From an uncultured Dialister sp. (GTDB lineage: Bacteria > Bacillota > Negativicutes > Veillonellales > Dialisteraceae): a stretch of DNA of 64,000 bases. The stretch covers positions 124,001-188,000 of the forward strand of contig CABQAR010000002.1 in the NCBI GenBank assembly GCA_902462205.1, in the 5' to 3' direction. Below, one piece after another: positions 8,913 to 17,869 of this stretch. Both the position numbers and the translations under genes were made by a program. Below the pieces are notes generated by a model. That model saw nothing but the letters and a program-made list of their open reading frames with translations, ran no database searches and was not told the origin of the DNA. Position 1 is the first letter of the stretch, and every line of letters starts with the position of its first letter.

Positions 8913-9787
8913 TGCTTTATATCTTTGCCCCATTCATTTTCATAAACTGTTTCCGCTTCTCCCACATACCACTCGGGATAAACGCTTGTGATTTGATTGA
9001 TGTATTCTTTCTGTTCTTTTTCATTTTCCGCCACCATGAAGAAAGAGGATCCTGAGCCTGTCATGAGGGCGGAGGGGTTCAGCAGTTTCAGGAATTGGGA
9101 GGTTTCCTTCAGCACCGGTTCCGTACCGAAAAGTCCTGCCTCGAAATCATTGGAGAAGGACTGCGTCAGTGCCTCTCTGTCTTTCTTTTTTAATGCGTCC
9201 ATGCAGGCTTCCGTCGTGTCTTCCGGTTTCTTTTCCAATGCGTCCAGCAGGAAATAGGCTTTCCCTGTGGAAACGGATACATGGGGCTTGACGATGACGA
9301 GGGGAAGTCCGTTCCATCCCTCGATGGGCGTCATCCTTTCTCCGATTCCCTGGCAGCGGCAGCAGCCTCCCACCACGCAGAACGGCACGTCCGCACCCAA
9401 TTTCGCTCCCATTTGGGCTAATTTTTCCATTGACAGACGATTCCCTGTCATCCGGTTCAGTCCGCGCAGCACGGCTGCCGCATCGGAAGAGCCTCCTCCC
9501 AGTCCTGCTTCTGACGGAATCTGCTTGGTCAGTTCCATGTGGACGCCGCCGGACAATCCTGTCTCATCAAAGAAGAGTTCCGCCGCTTCCCACATCAGGT
9601 TTGCTTTTCCGCCGGGCGCCATTCCTTCCGTAATAGTCAATGCGATGCCGCTCGCCGGCTTCAGTTTCACTGTATCGCATAGGGATATGCCGTGCATGAC
9701 GCTGTCGATATCGTGGTAACCGTCCGGCCGTTTTTTCCCGACCGACAGGGTCATATTAATTTTTGCAAATGCTTTTTCAACAATCAT
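8909..9787 (-). CDS. ispE: 4-diphosphocytidyl-2-C-methyl-D-erythritol kinase
   Basis: IspE phosphorylates CDP-methylerythritol in the MEP isoprenoid pathway. The 292-residue protein shows the GHMP-kinase layout: AFAKINMTLSVGKKRPDGYH at the N-terminus, the ATP loop PSEAGLGGGSSDAA at residues 91-104, and MTGSGSSFF near the C-terminus. Length is normal. It is the first gene of a two-gene unit with the epimerase. No other MEP gene is adjacent; the IspD-like gene at 45.6 kb sits in a polysaccharide cluster and may have another role. Confidence 0.92.
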   Translation of the reverse strand: MIVEKAFAKINMTLSVGKKRPDGYHDIDSVMHGISLCDTVKLKPASGIALTITEGMAPGGKANLMWEAAELFFDETGLSGGVHMELTKQIPSEAGLGGGSSDAAAVLRGLNRMTGNRLSMEKLAQMGAKLGADVPFCVVGGCCRCQGIGERMTPIEGWNGLPLVIVKPHVSVSTGKAYFLLDALEKKPEDTTEACMDALKKKDREALTQSFSNDFEAGLFGTEPVLKETSQFLKLLNPSALMTGSGSSFFMVAENEKEQKEYINQITSVYPEWYVGEAETVYENEWGKDIKQ

Positions 9788-9800
9788 GGATACACCTGTT

Positions 9801-9836
9801 TTTTAGTTATTAGTCATTAGTTATTAGTTGGTCGTT
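9801..9836. repeat. Short tandem-type repeat tract
   Basis: TTAGTTATTAGTCATTAG followed by TTATTAGTTGGTCG, a degenerate seven-base repeat of TTAGTNA type upstream of ispE. It resembles the AT-rich version of the tracts in the composite blocks. Confidence 0.65.
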
Positions 9837-10077
9837 CGTGCCGCTTTTTCGTTATGGCTGATATCATCACTACAAAGTATAGCTTATCTTTTTTATTTTT
9901 TATAGTCTATGCGATTTTTACGCTGTTCTTCCGGTCATTTCTGGAAATAATATCCGGTCGCAAAAGTTTTTATCCTCCGTGGAAAGCCCTTACGCTAAAA
10001 GCAATCCTTTCTTTTCCCTCATATCATTCCTTCCCTCGCTTGTTTCATGCAAAATATTTCTATATCGAAGAAAATCA

Positions 10078-10106
10078 TTGTAAAGGGAATGTGTTTTTAG
10101 TATAAT
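10078..10106 (+). promoter_or_regulatory. Promoter of the radical SAM gene at 10217
   Basis: TTGTAA at 10078-10083, 17-base spacer, perfect TATAAT at 10101-10106. The predicted leader is about 100 bases. Confidence 0.65.
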
Positions 10107-10216
10107 CCTTGCTATACGAATATTTTCGATGTGTTTTTTTGAAACTCCGCATGAATGATTGGAGATTTTTCTGTTTACAGCTGTTTATTTGCTTGAATTT
10201 GAAAGGATGACCTGAT

Positions 10217-11128
10217 ATGTACGGCATGTTTTTTGATACGTATGACACCCCTGTTTTCCGTCCGCCGAGCGAAGCGGAAAGCTTTATCCTCCGTGTGACC
10301 CGCGGCTGCGCCCACAACAGCTGCACCTACTGCAATATGTACCGCGGGGTGAAATTCGAGAAGCTGTCTGACGAGCAGATCATGCGCCAGATCGCCATGG
10401 CCCACGCGACGGATGCGGAAGGCGTGCGCCGTGTTTTCCTCGCGGACGGGGATGCCCTCGTGCTTTCCACGGAGAAGCTGCTGGATATCCTTGCGGCGCT
10501 GAAGAAATATTTCCCCAATCTGGAACGTGTCGCTTCGTATGCCGCTCCGGGGGACATCCTCCGCAAGTCGGTGGAGGAGCTCACGCAGCTCCGCGAGGCA
10601 GGCTTGACTCTTCTTTATTACGGCATGGAGAGCGGTGACTCCCAGACGCTGAAGGATATCCGCAAGGGCGTCAACGGCGAGCAGTCCATCGAGGTCGGCA
10701 AGCGCGCCATCGCTGCCGGCATGCAGCTTTCCATCATGATCATCCTCGGTATCGCAGGCGTGGAAGGCTCGCGCCGCCATGCGCTGGCCACGGCCCATGC
10801 GATCAACGAAATCAAGCCGACGATGCTGTCCGCCCTTTCCCTCATGCTGTACCGCGGAAGCGAGCTGAAGGAGCAGTTCGAGCGGGGCGAATTCCATCCT
10901 CTCACGCCGGCAGGGCTCATGGAGGAATTGAAGCTGATCATGGAAAACGTCGAGCTTCCGGAAAGCGAGCATATGATTTTCAGAAGCAACCACGTTTCCA
11001 ACTACATCCGGCTTGCCGCCACACTTCCTGCGGAAAAATCACAGCTGATGGACGATATCGGGGAAAGCATCCGGTATCTGAAAGAAATGAAGGACTGGGA
11101 TATTTACAACCACGACTACACGAAATAG
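10217..11128 (+). CDS. Radical SAM protein with a CX4CX2C cluster motif
   Basis: This 303-residue protein carries RGCAHNSCTYCNMY (residues about 32-45), a radical SAM iron-sulphur motif with four rather than the usual three residues between the first two cysteines. A conserved YGMESGDSQTLKDIRKG segment matches the SAM-binding strand of the Elp3/HemN-like superfamily. No extra domain such as B12-binding, TRAM or SPASM is seen. The spacing variant recurs in a group of bacterial proteins annotated only as radical SAM proteins, so the reaction is unknown. A GAAAGGA ribosome site precedes the ATG. It is monocistronic and convergent with the Fur-family gene. Confidence 0.75.
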   Translation: MYGMFFDTYDTPVFRPPSEAESFILRVTRGCAHNSCTYCNMYRGVKFEKLSDEQIMRQIAMAHATDAEGVRRVFLADGDALVLSTEKLLDILAALKKYFPNLERVASYAAPGDILRKSVEELTQLREAGLTLLYYGMESGDSQTLKDIRKGVNGEQSIEVGKRAIAAGMQLSIMIILGIAGVEGSRRHALATAHAINEIKPTMLSALSLMLYRGSELKEQFERGEFHPLTPAGLMEELKLIMENVELPESEHMIFRSNHVSNYIRLAATLPAEKSQLMDDIGESIRYLKEMKDWDIYNHDYTK

Positions 11129-11156
11129 ATAATCCTGCACATGGATGCAGGCACTG

Positions 11157-11199
11157 AAAAACAGGCAACGGGAAATAATTGTCTCCCACTGCCTGTTTT
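11157..11199. terminator. Bidirectional terminator
   Basis: AAAACAGGCA (11157-11166) pairs with TGCCTGTTTT (11190-11199), with inner GGGA/TCCC pairing. It serves the radical SAM gene and the convergent Fur-family gene. Confidence 0.85.
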
Positions 11200-11206
11200 A
11201 TTTTGT

Positions 11207-11656
11207 TTAAATCATTTTTTCCTTGAATTCCTTATCCTTGCCGCGGGCCTTGCATTCTTTGCAGAAGCCGTAAATCTCTATGCGGTGCTCTGTCGCTTCG
11301 AATCCGTTTTCATCGGCCAGGCGCTGTTTGTAATCCGGCTGGAGCTCCACTTCGATCGGGATGATCTTGTTGCAGGAAAGGCAGACCGCATGGTGGACAT
11401 GGTCGCCATGAGCATATTCATAGCGGGTCAGTCCGTCGGCAAGCATGGTGGAGCGGAGAAGGAGCCCTTTCCCTGCCAGCGCTTCGCAGTTCCTGTATAC
11501 CGTGGAAAGGCTCAGTTTCGTATCCTTGCTGCGGACGGCTTCGAATACGTCCCCCGCCGTCATCGGCAGGTTTTTCTGCAGTACCTTTAAAATCATGACA
11601 CGCGCCTTTGTACGTTTCATGTGTTTTTTCTGAAGAATTTCTTCAAAACTATCCAT
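11207..11656 (-). CDS. Fur-family metal- or peroxide-responsive repressor
   Basis: The 149-residue protein has the Fur-type winged helix (RTKARVMILKVLQ, LSLSTVYRNCEAL), the metal-binding H-x-H-H stretch (HGDHVHHAVC) and two CxxC pairs (CLSC, CKEC) for structural zinc. Whether it is Fur, PerR or Zur cannot be settled. The start at 11656 is fixed by AAGGAGAG just upstream; the longer frame from 11680 would bury the ribosome site. It is 2.5 kb from the feo operon but not in it. The promoter region upstream is very AT-rich. Confidence 0.82.
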   Translation of the reverse strand: MDSFEEILQKKHMKRTKARVMILKVLQKNLPMTAGDVFEAVRSKDTKLSLSTVYRNCEALAGKGLLLRSTMLADGLTRYEYAHGDHVHHAVCLSCNKIIPIEVELQPDYKQRLADENGFEATEHRIEIYGFCKECKARGKDKEFKEKMI

Positions 11657-12007
11657 GCTTCTACTCTCCTTAAGATGCATTCAGCTCTTAGTCTGCCGAC
11701 CTAAAATTACATAGTATGTTTTGTTAGTTTCAGGTAACATATAAATCATTTTTTAGTTACATATTACACATATTTTATACGATATTTTTTGTTTTAGCAA
11801 CTTTCCATGTCCTATTTTCTCCGATTCTTTATTTATATACATATTTATACATCCATATTATACTACTCTTCCCGTTTTTCAATCTGTTTTCATGTATTTG
11901 GGGGAAGAGACGGAAATATTCGACGTAAAGAAAGGATGATCATCACAAAAAGTCGCTATTAATGCTATAATGATTTCAAATAATTACTTTCTGTAAGGAG
12001 AATGATC
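11657..12007. other. AT-rich divergent intergenic region
   Basis: This gap separates the divergent Fur-family and DUF6765 genes. A TATAAT at 11966-11971 probably serves the rightward gene, without a good -35. A TTGCTA / TATAAA pair reading leftward (about 11780-11805) may serve the Fur-family gene. No RNA structure or repeat is seen. Confidence 0.5.
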
Positions 12008-13018
12008 ATGGATATAGATTTTCATTTCGCTACGATTTACGTATTATCACGCTGGGCTAATTTCGGTCCGACCAGTTCAAAAATCATCGCCACCTGTTCC
12101 GAGCTGGTGGATGATAATTTCGATTCCACCCCGTTCTCCGATGAGGAGGAGGAAAAGAATCTGGCCGCCGGCATCAAAGTCCGTTATTCCTGCCAGAACG
12201 TATGGGGCAACCTGTCCGGCAAGGGAAACGAGGATATCTGGATCCCCTTCCATTTCCTTCCCGGACTGCAGGGCGAAACGGAAGAGGAGCAGCTCATCTG
12301 CAAGAAACACAGCGTCCTTTCGGAAGCATTGCAGGACAGGCTGGAAGAAACGACGCTGGACAATTCCAATTATGTATTCCGCCTCGGCATCGGCCTCCAT
12401 GTTTTCGCCGACACCTGGGCGCATCAGGAATTCGCCGGCATCAATAACGCGGTGAACAGCGTCAAGGATCTGCTTTTCACCACGCAGGGCTCGATGATTG
12501 AAAAGGTGCTCGACGATGTGCTGGACTCGAAGATCATCAGCACGCTGCTCGACACGGTCCTTCCGCTGGGTCACGCGGCGGCCGTGCATTGCCCGGATAT
12601 GCCCTATCTCTGGTGGAAGAGCGGCGAACGTTTCACGGACGGGCGGAAGAACTGGGATGAATTCATCGATGCCGCTTCAGAATGTTATGAAATACTGCAA
12701 AAGGTCAGCGGCGTGGAAATGACAGGACTGACGGAGGTGCAGCGGAACAAGCTGGAGCACTGCTTCAAAACCATCCAGTCCGATGATATCGAAGAGCGAT
12801 TCAACAAGTGGATGGATCTGATCCATCACAATTTCTTCGGCTTCGATTATTTTGACGAGGAAGATAAGAACCTGTCCTACCAGATCAGCTACATTTTCGA
12901 CGATATAGACTTCCGCAAGCAGTTCTATGATGAAATCAATGACCATTACGAATGGGTCAAGGGCAAGCTGGAAGAAAACGGTATCGACCGTCTGGGGAAA
13001 GAATACAAAGGCTATTAA
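12008..13018 (+). CDS. DUF6765-family protein
   Basis: This 336-residue cytoplasmic protein begins MDIDFHFATIYVLSRWANF and contains a conserved histidine/acidic cluster (GLHVFADTWAHQEFAG, about residues 130-146). That pattern is shared with zinc-phospholipase-like all-helical folds and with proteins annotated DUF6765. Function is unknown; a metal-dependent hydrolase is possible but unproven. The ATG at 12008 is preferred to one at 12002 because TAAGGAG sits seven bases upstream of it. The YitT-family gene follows 42 bases downstream with its own ribosome site, so the two are probably co-transcribed. Confidence 0.65.
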   Translation: MDIDFHFATIYVLSRWANFGPTSSKIIATCSELVDDNFDSTPFSDEEEEKNLAAGIKVRYSCQNVWGNLSGKGNEDIWIPFHFLPGLQGETEEEQLICKKHSVLSEALQDRLEETTLDNSNYVFRLGIGLHVFADTWAHQEFAGINNAVNSVKDLLFTTQGSMIEKVLDDVLDSKIISTLLDTVLPLGHAAAVHCPDMPYLWWKSGERFTDGRKNWDEFIDAASECYEILQKVSGVEMTGLTEVQRNKLEHCFKTIQSDDIEERFNKWMDLIHHNFFGFDYFDEEDKNLSYQISYIFDDIDFRKQFYDEINDHYEWVKGKLEENGIDRLGKEYKGY

Positions 13019-13060
13019 TATTTTTGCAGGCATGCAAAATCGCTCTAAAGGAGATTCATC

Positions 13061-14053
13061 TTGGTCCCGATTGTTCACGACAACTGGAAGGATCCTGTCT
13101 ACGTGCAGCGCCTCCTCTTCATCCTTGTCATCACGATCATAGGAACCTTCATTTATGCCGTCGGCGTAAATCTGTTCCTTGTCCCCCACCATTTCCTCGC
13201 AGGAGGCATCACGGGCATCGCGATGATCCTGTACTACCTCATGGATCTCCCCATCGGCATCACGAACCTGGTGCTGAATGTGCCGATCCTGCTGCTTTCG
13301 CTGAAATACATGGGGAAGTTCTATACGGTCGTCACCATCCTGGGTACGGTGACGCTTTCCTTATTCATCGACCTCACCGCGTTCATGTCGGACTGGATGG
13401 TCGTCAAGGAGCCTCTCGTCGCCGCCATTTCCGGCGGTGTCGTCATGGGCGTCGCCATGGGCATCCTGTACCGCTACAATTCGAATACGGGCGGGCTTGA
13501 CGTCGTCGGCGCCATCATCAAGAAATTCTACAATCTGGAAATCGGCTACGTCGTCTTTGCACTGAATTTCATCATCATCATGTCCAGCGCCTTCATTTTC
13601 ACGTTGGAACCGGCCATCTGCACGCTAATCGCCATGTATATCAACGCTACGGTATCCAGCCGTATCGTCATCGGCTTCGCGCAGAGAAAGGCGGCCTTCA
13701 TCGTTTCCGATAAGCCGCTGGAGGTTGCGGACACTATCCTTCGGAATATCCACCACGGAGCGACCCTCCTTTACGGGCAGGGCGCATTCAGCGGCAAGGA
13801 CAAGAAAATCGTCTTCGCCATCGTTGATCTAACGCAGATCACGAAGCTGCGCCACTTCATTGAAGACGTCGACCCCCATGCGTTCCTCTTCATCATGAAT
13901 ACCACCGACGTCATCGGCACGGGATTCACCAGTCCCCTCTCGCCGAAAATCAAGGACACCACCCGGTACATGACCGACCCAATGGGACAGATGGTTCCCA
14001 CCCGTTCATGGAGCTGGGAAATGGAGCAGGAGTCGCAGAAAGACAAGGATTGA
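13061..14053 (+). CDS. YitT-family membrane protein (DUF2179 C-terminus)
   Basis: A 330-residue protein with five or six N-terminal membrane helices (GVNLFLVPHHFLAGGITGIAM, NSNTGGLDVVGAIIKKF) and a C-terminal soluble DUF2179 domain (about 235-320) containing GATLLYGQGAFSGKDKK. YitT proteins are common in Firmicutes; transport roles have been proposed but not settled. It starts with TTG, preceded by AAAGGAG at seven bases. It ends at a strong terminator. Confidence 0.82.
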   Translation: MVPIVHDNWKDPVYVQRLLFILVITIIGTFIYAVGVNLFLVPHHFLAGGITGIAMILYYLMDLPIGITNLVLNVPILLLSLKYMGKFYTVVTILGTVTLSLFIDLTAFMSDWMVVKEPLVAAISGGVVMGVAMGILYRYNSNTGGLDVVGAIIKKFYNLEIGYVVFALNFIIIMSSAFIFTLEPAICTLIAMYINATVSSRIVIGFAQRKAAFIVSDKPLEVADTILRNIHHGATLLYGQGAFSGKDKKIVFAIVDLTQITKLRHFIEDVDPHAFLFIMNTTDVIGTGFTSPLSPKIKDTTRYMTDPMGQMVPTRSWSWEMEQESQKDKD

Positions 14054-14056
14054 ACG

Positions 14057-14097
14057 AAAAAATCCCATCATCCGATTTGGAATGACGGGATTTTTTA
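14057..14097. terminator. Terminator after the YitT-family gene
   Basis: AAAAAATCCC(A)TCATTCC-type stem pairing with GGAATGACGGGATTTTTT, T-rich on the plus side and A-rich on the minus side. It lies between YitT and the convergent feo operon and probably serves both. Confidence 0.8.
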
Positions 14098-14148
14098 TTG
14101 TTTAAAAACTGTATTGCAAAGGGAAGAGATCCACCGCCTGCGGAAAAA

Positions 14149-14343
14149 TCACTTTCCGTTTTCCTTTTCAGGCCGTGTTTCCTTATTTCTTATTTCACCG
14201 CAGTGGCCGCAGCCATTTTTCCCACAGCAGCCCTTGCATCCGCAGCAGCCGCTCCTGCCCATCAGTACATGGCACAGACGGCGACAGCCCAGTGCGAAAC
14301 AGGCCGCGATGACGGCGGCCACCGCATAAGACATCACACTCAT
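14149..14343 (-). CDS. FeoB-associated Cys-rich membrane peptide
   Basis: This 64-residue peptide has one N-terminal membrane helix (about residues 5-20) followed by a cysteine-rich stretch with CCGCKGCCGKNGCGHC (about 33-48). This matches the small FeoB-associated Cys-rich membrane proteins of Firmicutes. It lies 25 bases downstream of feoB on the same strand. A role as metal-binding partner of FeoB is inferred from the family and position. Confidence 0.8.
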   Translation of the reverse strand: MSVMSYAVAAVIAACFALGCRRLCHVLMGRSGCCGCKGCCGKNGCGHCGEIRNKETRPEKENGK

Positions 14344-14368
14344 AGCCCCTCCTTTCGATGAATTATTT

Positions 14369-16519
14369 TTATGCGTTGCTCCTTACGCCCTCGGGCAGAC
14401 GGTCCTCCCTCTGCCGCGGAGCAGGACGAAAGATGAAATACAGGGCGATGAGGCAGAGGGCGATGGAAATGCCCTGATAAATGCCGAACACCCCTTCATA
14501 AAAGAGCCAGCTTCCCAGATTATAAGATACAAAAGCCATGGCATATCCAAGCGCCACCTGGAATCCGATAGCGAAGGCCGCCCATTTGCGGCTACCCATT
14601 TCACGCGCGATTGTCGCAATCGCCACTACACAGGGCGGATCAAACAGATTCAGAATCATATAAGAGAATGCGGCAATCGGAGTGAACATGCCTGCGATTC
14701 CTGCCATGACGGCCGTTTCTTCCGCTTCTTCCGCCACGCCGTTCAGGACGGCGAGCGTTCCTATCGCGCCTTCCTTGGCCATTTCCGCGGAAATGACGGC
14801 GACGGCGCCTTTCCAGTCTCCCAGTCCCAGCGGGGCGAATATCCATGAAACCATATGCCCGAAGGACGCCAGCATGGATTCTTCAATATCTTCCACCATC
14901 TCCATATCCGGGCCGAAAGCGGAGAAGAACCAGATGATGACGCAGATGGCGAAAATGATCGTGCCTGCCTTGATGATAAAGCCTCTTGCCCGTTCCCACA
15001 TATGGATGAGCACGCCCTTCATCGCAGGGATATGGTAAGCCGGAAGCTCCATGACAAACGGCGCCGGATCGCCTGCAAACAGGGAGGTTTTCTTGAGCGC
15101 GATCCCTGACAGGATGATGACGGCAATGCCGAGGAAATACATGGCAGGCGCCATCAGAACCGAATCAGGGAAAAAGGTGGCGGTGATCATGGAAATAATG
15201 ACCGCCTTGGCCGAGCAGGGAATGAACGAGCAGAGCAGGATCGTCATCCGCCGGTCACGCAGATCCTCGATGGTGCGCGTCGCCATGATTGCGGGAACGC
15301 TGCAGCCCATGCCGATCAGCATCGGAATGAAGGATTTCCCTGACAGGCCGAACCTGCGGAACACCCTGTCCATGATGAACGCCACGCGGGCCATGTATCC
15401 CGAATCCTCGAGCAGTGCCATGAAGAAGAAAATCAGAAGGATCTGCGGCACGAAACCGAGAACGGTCCCCACGCCGCCGATGATGCCGTCCACCACGAGT
15501 CCCGACAGCCACTCCGGCGCCTCGATGCTTTCCATAAAGCCTGTCGCCGCTTCGTTGACGATTTCACCGAAGAATACGTCATTCGTCCAGTCTGTCGCCC
15601 ATCCGCCGACGGTCGTGACGGAAATATAATAAACCAATGTGATGATGGCAAAGAATATCGGCAGAGCCAGTATGCGGTTCGTCACCACACGGTCGATCTT
15701 ATCCGACAGAGTCATGCTTCTTTCCCCTGCCTTCCTACGGTAGACCTGTCCGATGATTCTGGAAATATAAGCGTACCGCTGGTTGATAATGATGGATTCT
15801 GCATCATCATCCATTTCCTCTTCCGAATCCCGGATATGGCCTTCGAGATGGGAAATAACTTCTTCCTTCAAGTCGAGGGGCTCCACCGCATCTTTATCCC
15901 GTTCAAAAATTTTGATCGCGTACCATCGCTGGAACCGTTCCTCCACCTCTCCCAAAATGGATTCCTCGATATGGGCAATGGCATGCTCCACGCTTCCCGT
16001 AAAGACGGAAGGCAGATGGGCCTTTTTGTTTTCTCTCGCCGCCGCGATTGCCATGGCGGCCGCTTCCCTGCAGCCGTCGCCGAGAAGGGCGGATATTTCC
16101 ACCACTCTGCAGCCCAGCTCCTTCCCCAGTCTTTCTATATCGATGGCATCCCCGTTTTTCCTGACGATGTCCATCATATTGATTGCCACCACGACGGGAA
16201 TCCCCACTTCCACCAGCTGGGTGGTCAGATACAGGTTGCGTTCGATGTTCGTTCCGTCAATGATGTTCAGAATCGCATCGGGCCGTTCCTTGACCAGATA
16301 ATTCCGCGCCACCTTTTCTTCCAGTGAATACGGGGACAGCGAATAAATCCCGGGCAGATCCTGAATGATGACATCCTTATGCCCTTTCAGCCTTCCGTCC
16401 TTCTTCTCCACCGTCACGCCGGGCCAATTCCCCACATACTGGATGCTTCCCGTAAGCTCATTAAACAGGGTAGTCTTTCCGCAGTTCGGATTCCCTGCCA
16501 ATGCAATTCGTATCGTCAT
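14369..16519 (-). CDS. feoB: Ferrous iron transport protein B
   Basis: FeoB is a G-protein-coupled inner-membrane Fe2+ importer. The 716-residue protein has the N-terminal GTPase (G1 GNPNCGKT at 9-16, G3 DLPGIYSL near 55, G4 NMMD near 115), a helical regulatory region, and a membrane part with two Gate motifs around GCSVPAIMATRT and LLCSFIPCSAK and a late DPPCVVAIATI segment. Length is normal for the family. It follows two feoA genes and precedes the Cys-rich peptide. Iron-responsive control is likely, but I could not identify a convincing Fur box. Confidence 0.94.
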   Translation of the reverse strand: MTIRIALAGNPNCGKTTLFNELTGSIQYVGNWPGVTVEKKDGRLKGHKDVIIQDLPGIYSLSPYSLEEKVARNYLVKERPDAILNIIDGTNIERNLYLTTQLVEVGIPVVVAINMMDIVRKNGDAIDIERLGKELGCRVVEISALLGDGCREAAAMAIAAARENKKAHLPSVFTGSVEHAIAHIEESILGEVEERFQRWYAIKIFERDKDAVEPLDLKEEVISHLEGHIRDSEEEMDDDAESIIINQRYAYISRIIGQVYRRKAGERSMTLSDKIDRVVTNRILALPIFFAIITLVYYISVTTVGGWATDWTNDVFFGEIVNEAATGFMESIEAPEWLSGLVVDGIIGGVGTVLGFVPQILLIFFFMALLEDSGYMARVAFIMDRVFRRFGLSGKSFIPMLIGMGCSVPAIMATRTIEDLRDRRMTILLCSFIPCSAKAVIISMITATFFPDSVLMAPAMYFLGIAVIILSGIALKKTSLFAGDPAPFVMELPAYHIPAMKGVLIHMWERARGFIIKAGTIIFAICVIIWFFSAFGPDMEMVEDIEESMLASFGHMVSWIFAPLGLGDWKGAVAVISAEMAKEGAIGTLAVLNGVAEEAEETAVMAGIAGMFTPIAAFSYMILNLFDPPCVVAIATIAREMGSRKWAAFAIGFQVALGYAMAFVSYNLGSWLFYEGVFGIYQGISIALCLIALYFIFRPAPRQREDRLPEGVRSNA

Positions 16520-16602
16520 ATATATCCCTTCCTTTATGAAAACCCGTAATGATTCCTGCGCAGTACTTCAATCCTGCCATGCGCAATGAAAGAATGCGCC
16601 TG

Positions 16603-16827
16603 TCACTCCTCCACTTCGATTAGCGCCGCCTCGCTTTTCCGGACTGACAGCTCGTATCCGCGTACCGTCAGCTCCATCGGATCACCCAGAGGCGCCACCT
16701 TACGAACAAGGACTTCCACACCTTTCGTAATGCCCATGTCCATGATCCGCCGGCGTGTCGCTCCGACTCCGCCGATCCTTTTCACTTTCGCCGTGCTTCC
16801 CACAGGAACCTCCTGCAATGTCTTCAT
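16603..16827 (-). CDS. feoA: FeoA-like SH3-domain protein (second copy)
   Basis: This 74-residue protein has the FeoA beta-barrel pattern: KVKRIGGVGATRRRIMDMGITKGVEVLV, a PLGDPMELTVRGYELSVRKSEA loop and an acidic tail. FeoA binds and modulates FeoB. The ATG at 16827 follows GAGGAGG; an upstream in-frame extension to 16914 overlaps the previous gene and is unlikely. It differs clearly from the first FeoA copy, so the operon encodes two distinct FeoA subunits. Confidence 0.88.
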   Translation of the reverse strand: MKTLQEVPVGSTAKVKRIGGVGATRRRIMDMGITKGVEVLVRKVAPLGDPMELTVRGYELSVRKSEAALIEVEE

Positions 16828-16870
16828 ATATGCCTCCTCACTTTCCGGACAGCCGATGAAACGGCCGTCA

Positions 16871-17089
16871 TCAAATAAAAATACGGGATGCCATGGAACG
16901 GTCGAGCGCCACACGGCTCCCCTTCACCTGTACGATCAGATTCCCCGACGCGGCACTGACCACCAGCACCTCCGCATCGACCACGAACCCAAGCTCCGCC
17001 AGATGCTGGCGCACATCATCCTTCCCTGAAATGCGTTTGATGAGGACCTTATCCCCTTCTTTTGCCATGATTAAAGGCAGCAATGACAT
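16871..17089 (-). CDS. feoA: FeoA-like SH3-domain protein (first copy)
   Basis: A 72-residue FeoA family member (EGDKVLIKRISGKDDVRQHLAELGFVVDAEVLVV, then GNLIVQVKGSRVALDRSMASRI). It is the first gene of the four-gene feo operon (feoA-feoA-feoB-Cys-rich peptide). A TATAAT lies upstream on the minus strand near 17120, in very AT-rich sequence. Confidence 0.88.
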   Translation of the reverse strand: MSLLPLIMAKEGDKVLIKRISGKDDVRQHLAELGFVVDAEVLVVSAASGNLIVQVKGSRVALDRSMASRIFI

Positions 17090-17395
17090 ATCACCATCCT
17101 TATATATCGATAGAAATCAATTATAAATAACTTACAGCCACGTTAATATAATATTGGTGCCTCCCGTTTTCGTCAATATGCCATAATATTTTTAGTAAAT
17201 TATCCAACATTAAATATTTTGTATGTGCAATATGTTTTTAGTCATTATCCAAATTTATGATTATGTGTCATCGAATTTTATAACACCTGATTTTATCGAA
17301 GAAGCGCAAATAAAAAAATCCAGCTCCGCCGGAATCATCAAAGAGTTTCTCTTTTTCATTCCACCGTAAGCCGGATTCATATCGCCATCTGTTTT
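17090..17395. other. AT-rich gap between feo promoter and folA end
   Basis: It contains the feo promoter region (about 17095-17160), roughly 150 bases of AT-rich sequence with nothing recognisable, and the thyA-folA terminator at 17312-17333. Confidence 0.6.
17312..17333 (-). terminator. Terminator of the thyA-folA operon
   Basis: On the minus strand a TCCGGC-GGA-GCTGGA hairpin is followed by seven T. It lies about 65 bases beyond the folA stop. Confidence 0.75.
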
Positions 17396-17869
17396 CTATT
17401 TTCTTTTATACGTCACGAAGCGATGGGAAATCGTTCCTTCTCCCTTGGTTTCTTCCACCACGTTCCACTCCGCCGGATCGAAATCCGGAAACCGGGCATC
17501 CCCCTCATACGGCTGCTCCACCTCCGTGATGTACATCGTATCCGCATAAGGAAGCATTTCCGCATACATCCGTCCGCCGCCGATGATGAAGCATTCCCCG
17601 TCAGGAAGGGCGTCCAGCAATTCCCTGATTGTATGGAATACCTTCACGCCTTCCGCCGCATGGTAATTCCTGTTCCCCGTCAGCACATAATGCACGCGTC
17701 CGGGCAATACCTTCGGCAGGCTCTCAAAAGTTTTCCGCCCCATGATGATCGGCCTGCCCATCGTGCGCGCCTTGAACATTTTCAGATCATCCGACAGGTG
17801 CCAGATCAGTTTATTTTCATTCCCGATGACGCCGTTGGACGCACGGGCCACGATGATGGAAAGACTCAT
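17396..17869 (-). CDS. folA: Dihydrofolate reductase
   Basis: DHFR regenerates tetrahydrofolate, consumed here by the upstream thymidylate synthase. The 157-residue protein has [30 protein letters not shown] (substrate-binding W and D), [14 protein letters not shown] (NADPH motif) and [13 protein letters not shown]. Its start overlaps the thyA stop by four bases (ATGA), so the pair is translationally coupled. Confidence 0.95.
   Translation of the reverse strand: MSLSIIVARASNGVIGNENKLIWHLSDDLKMFKARTMGRPIIMGRKTFESLPKVLPGRVHYVLTGNRNYHAAEGVKVFHTIRELLDALPDGECFIIGGGRMYAEMLPYADTMYITEVEQPYEGDARFPDFDPAEWNVVEETKGEGTISHRFVTYKRK

Larger units (their letters stand above)
9788..10216. other. Intergenic region with short tandem repeat and a promoter
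   Basis: It holds a TTAGTTATTAGTCATTAG tract at about 9805-9830, AT-rich sequence, and the promoter at 10078-10106. The small open frame at 9854-10105 has no ribosome site, is lysine/phenylalanine-rich and overlaps the promoter, so I do not call it. Confidence 0.6.

Noticed and set aside
9854..10105. 83-codon frame upstream of the radical SAM gene
   Set aside because: No ribosome site; it covers the promoter of the next gene and has no family resemblance.
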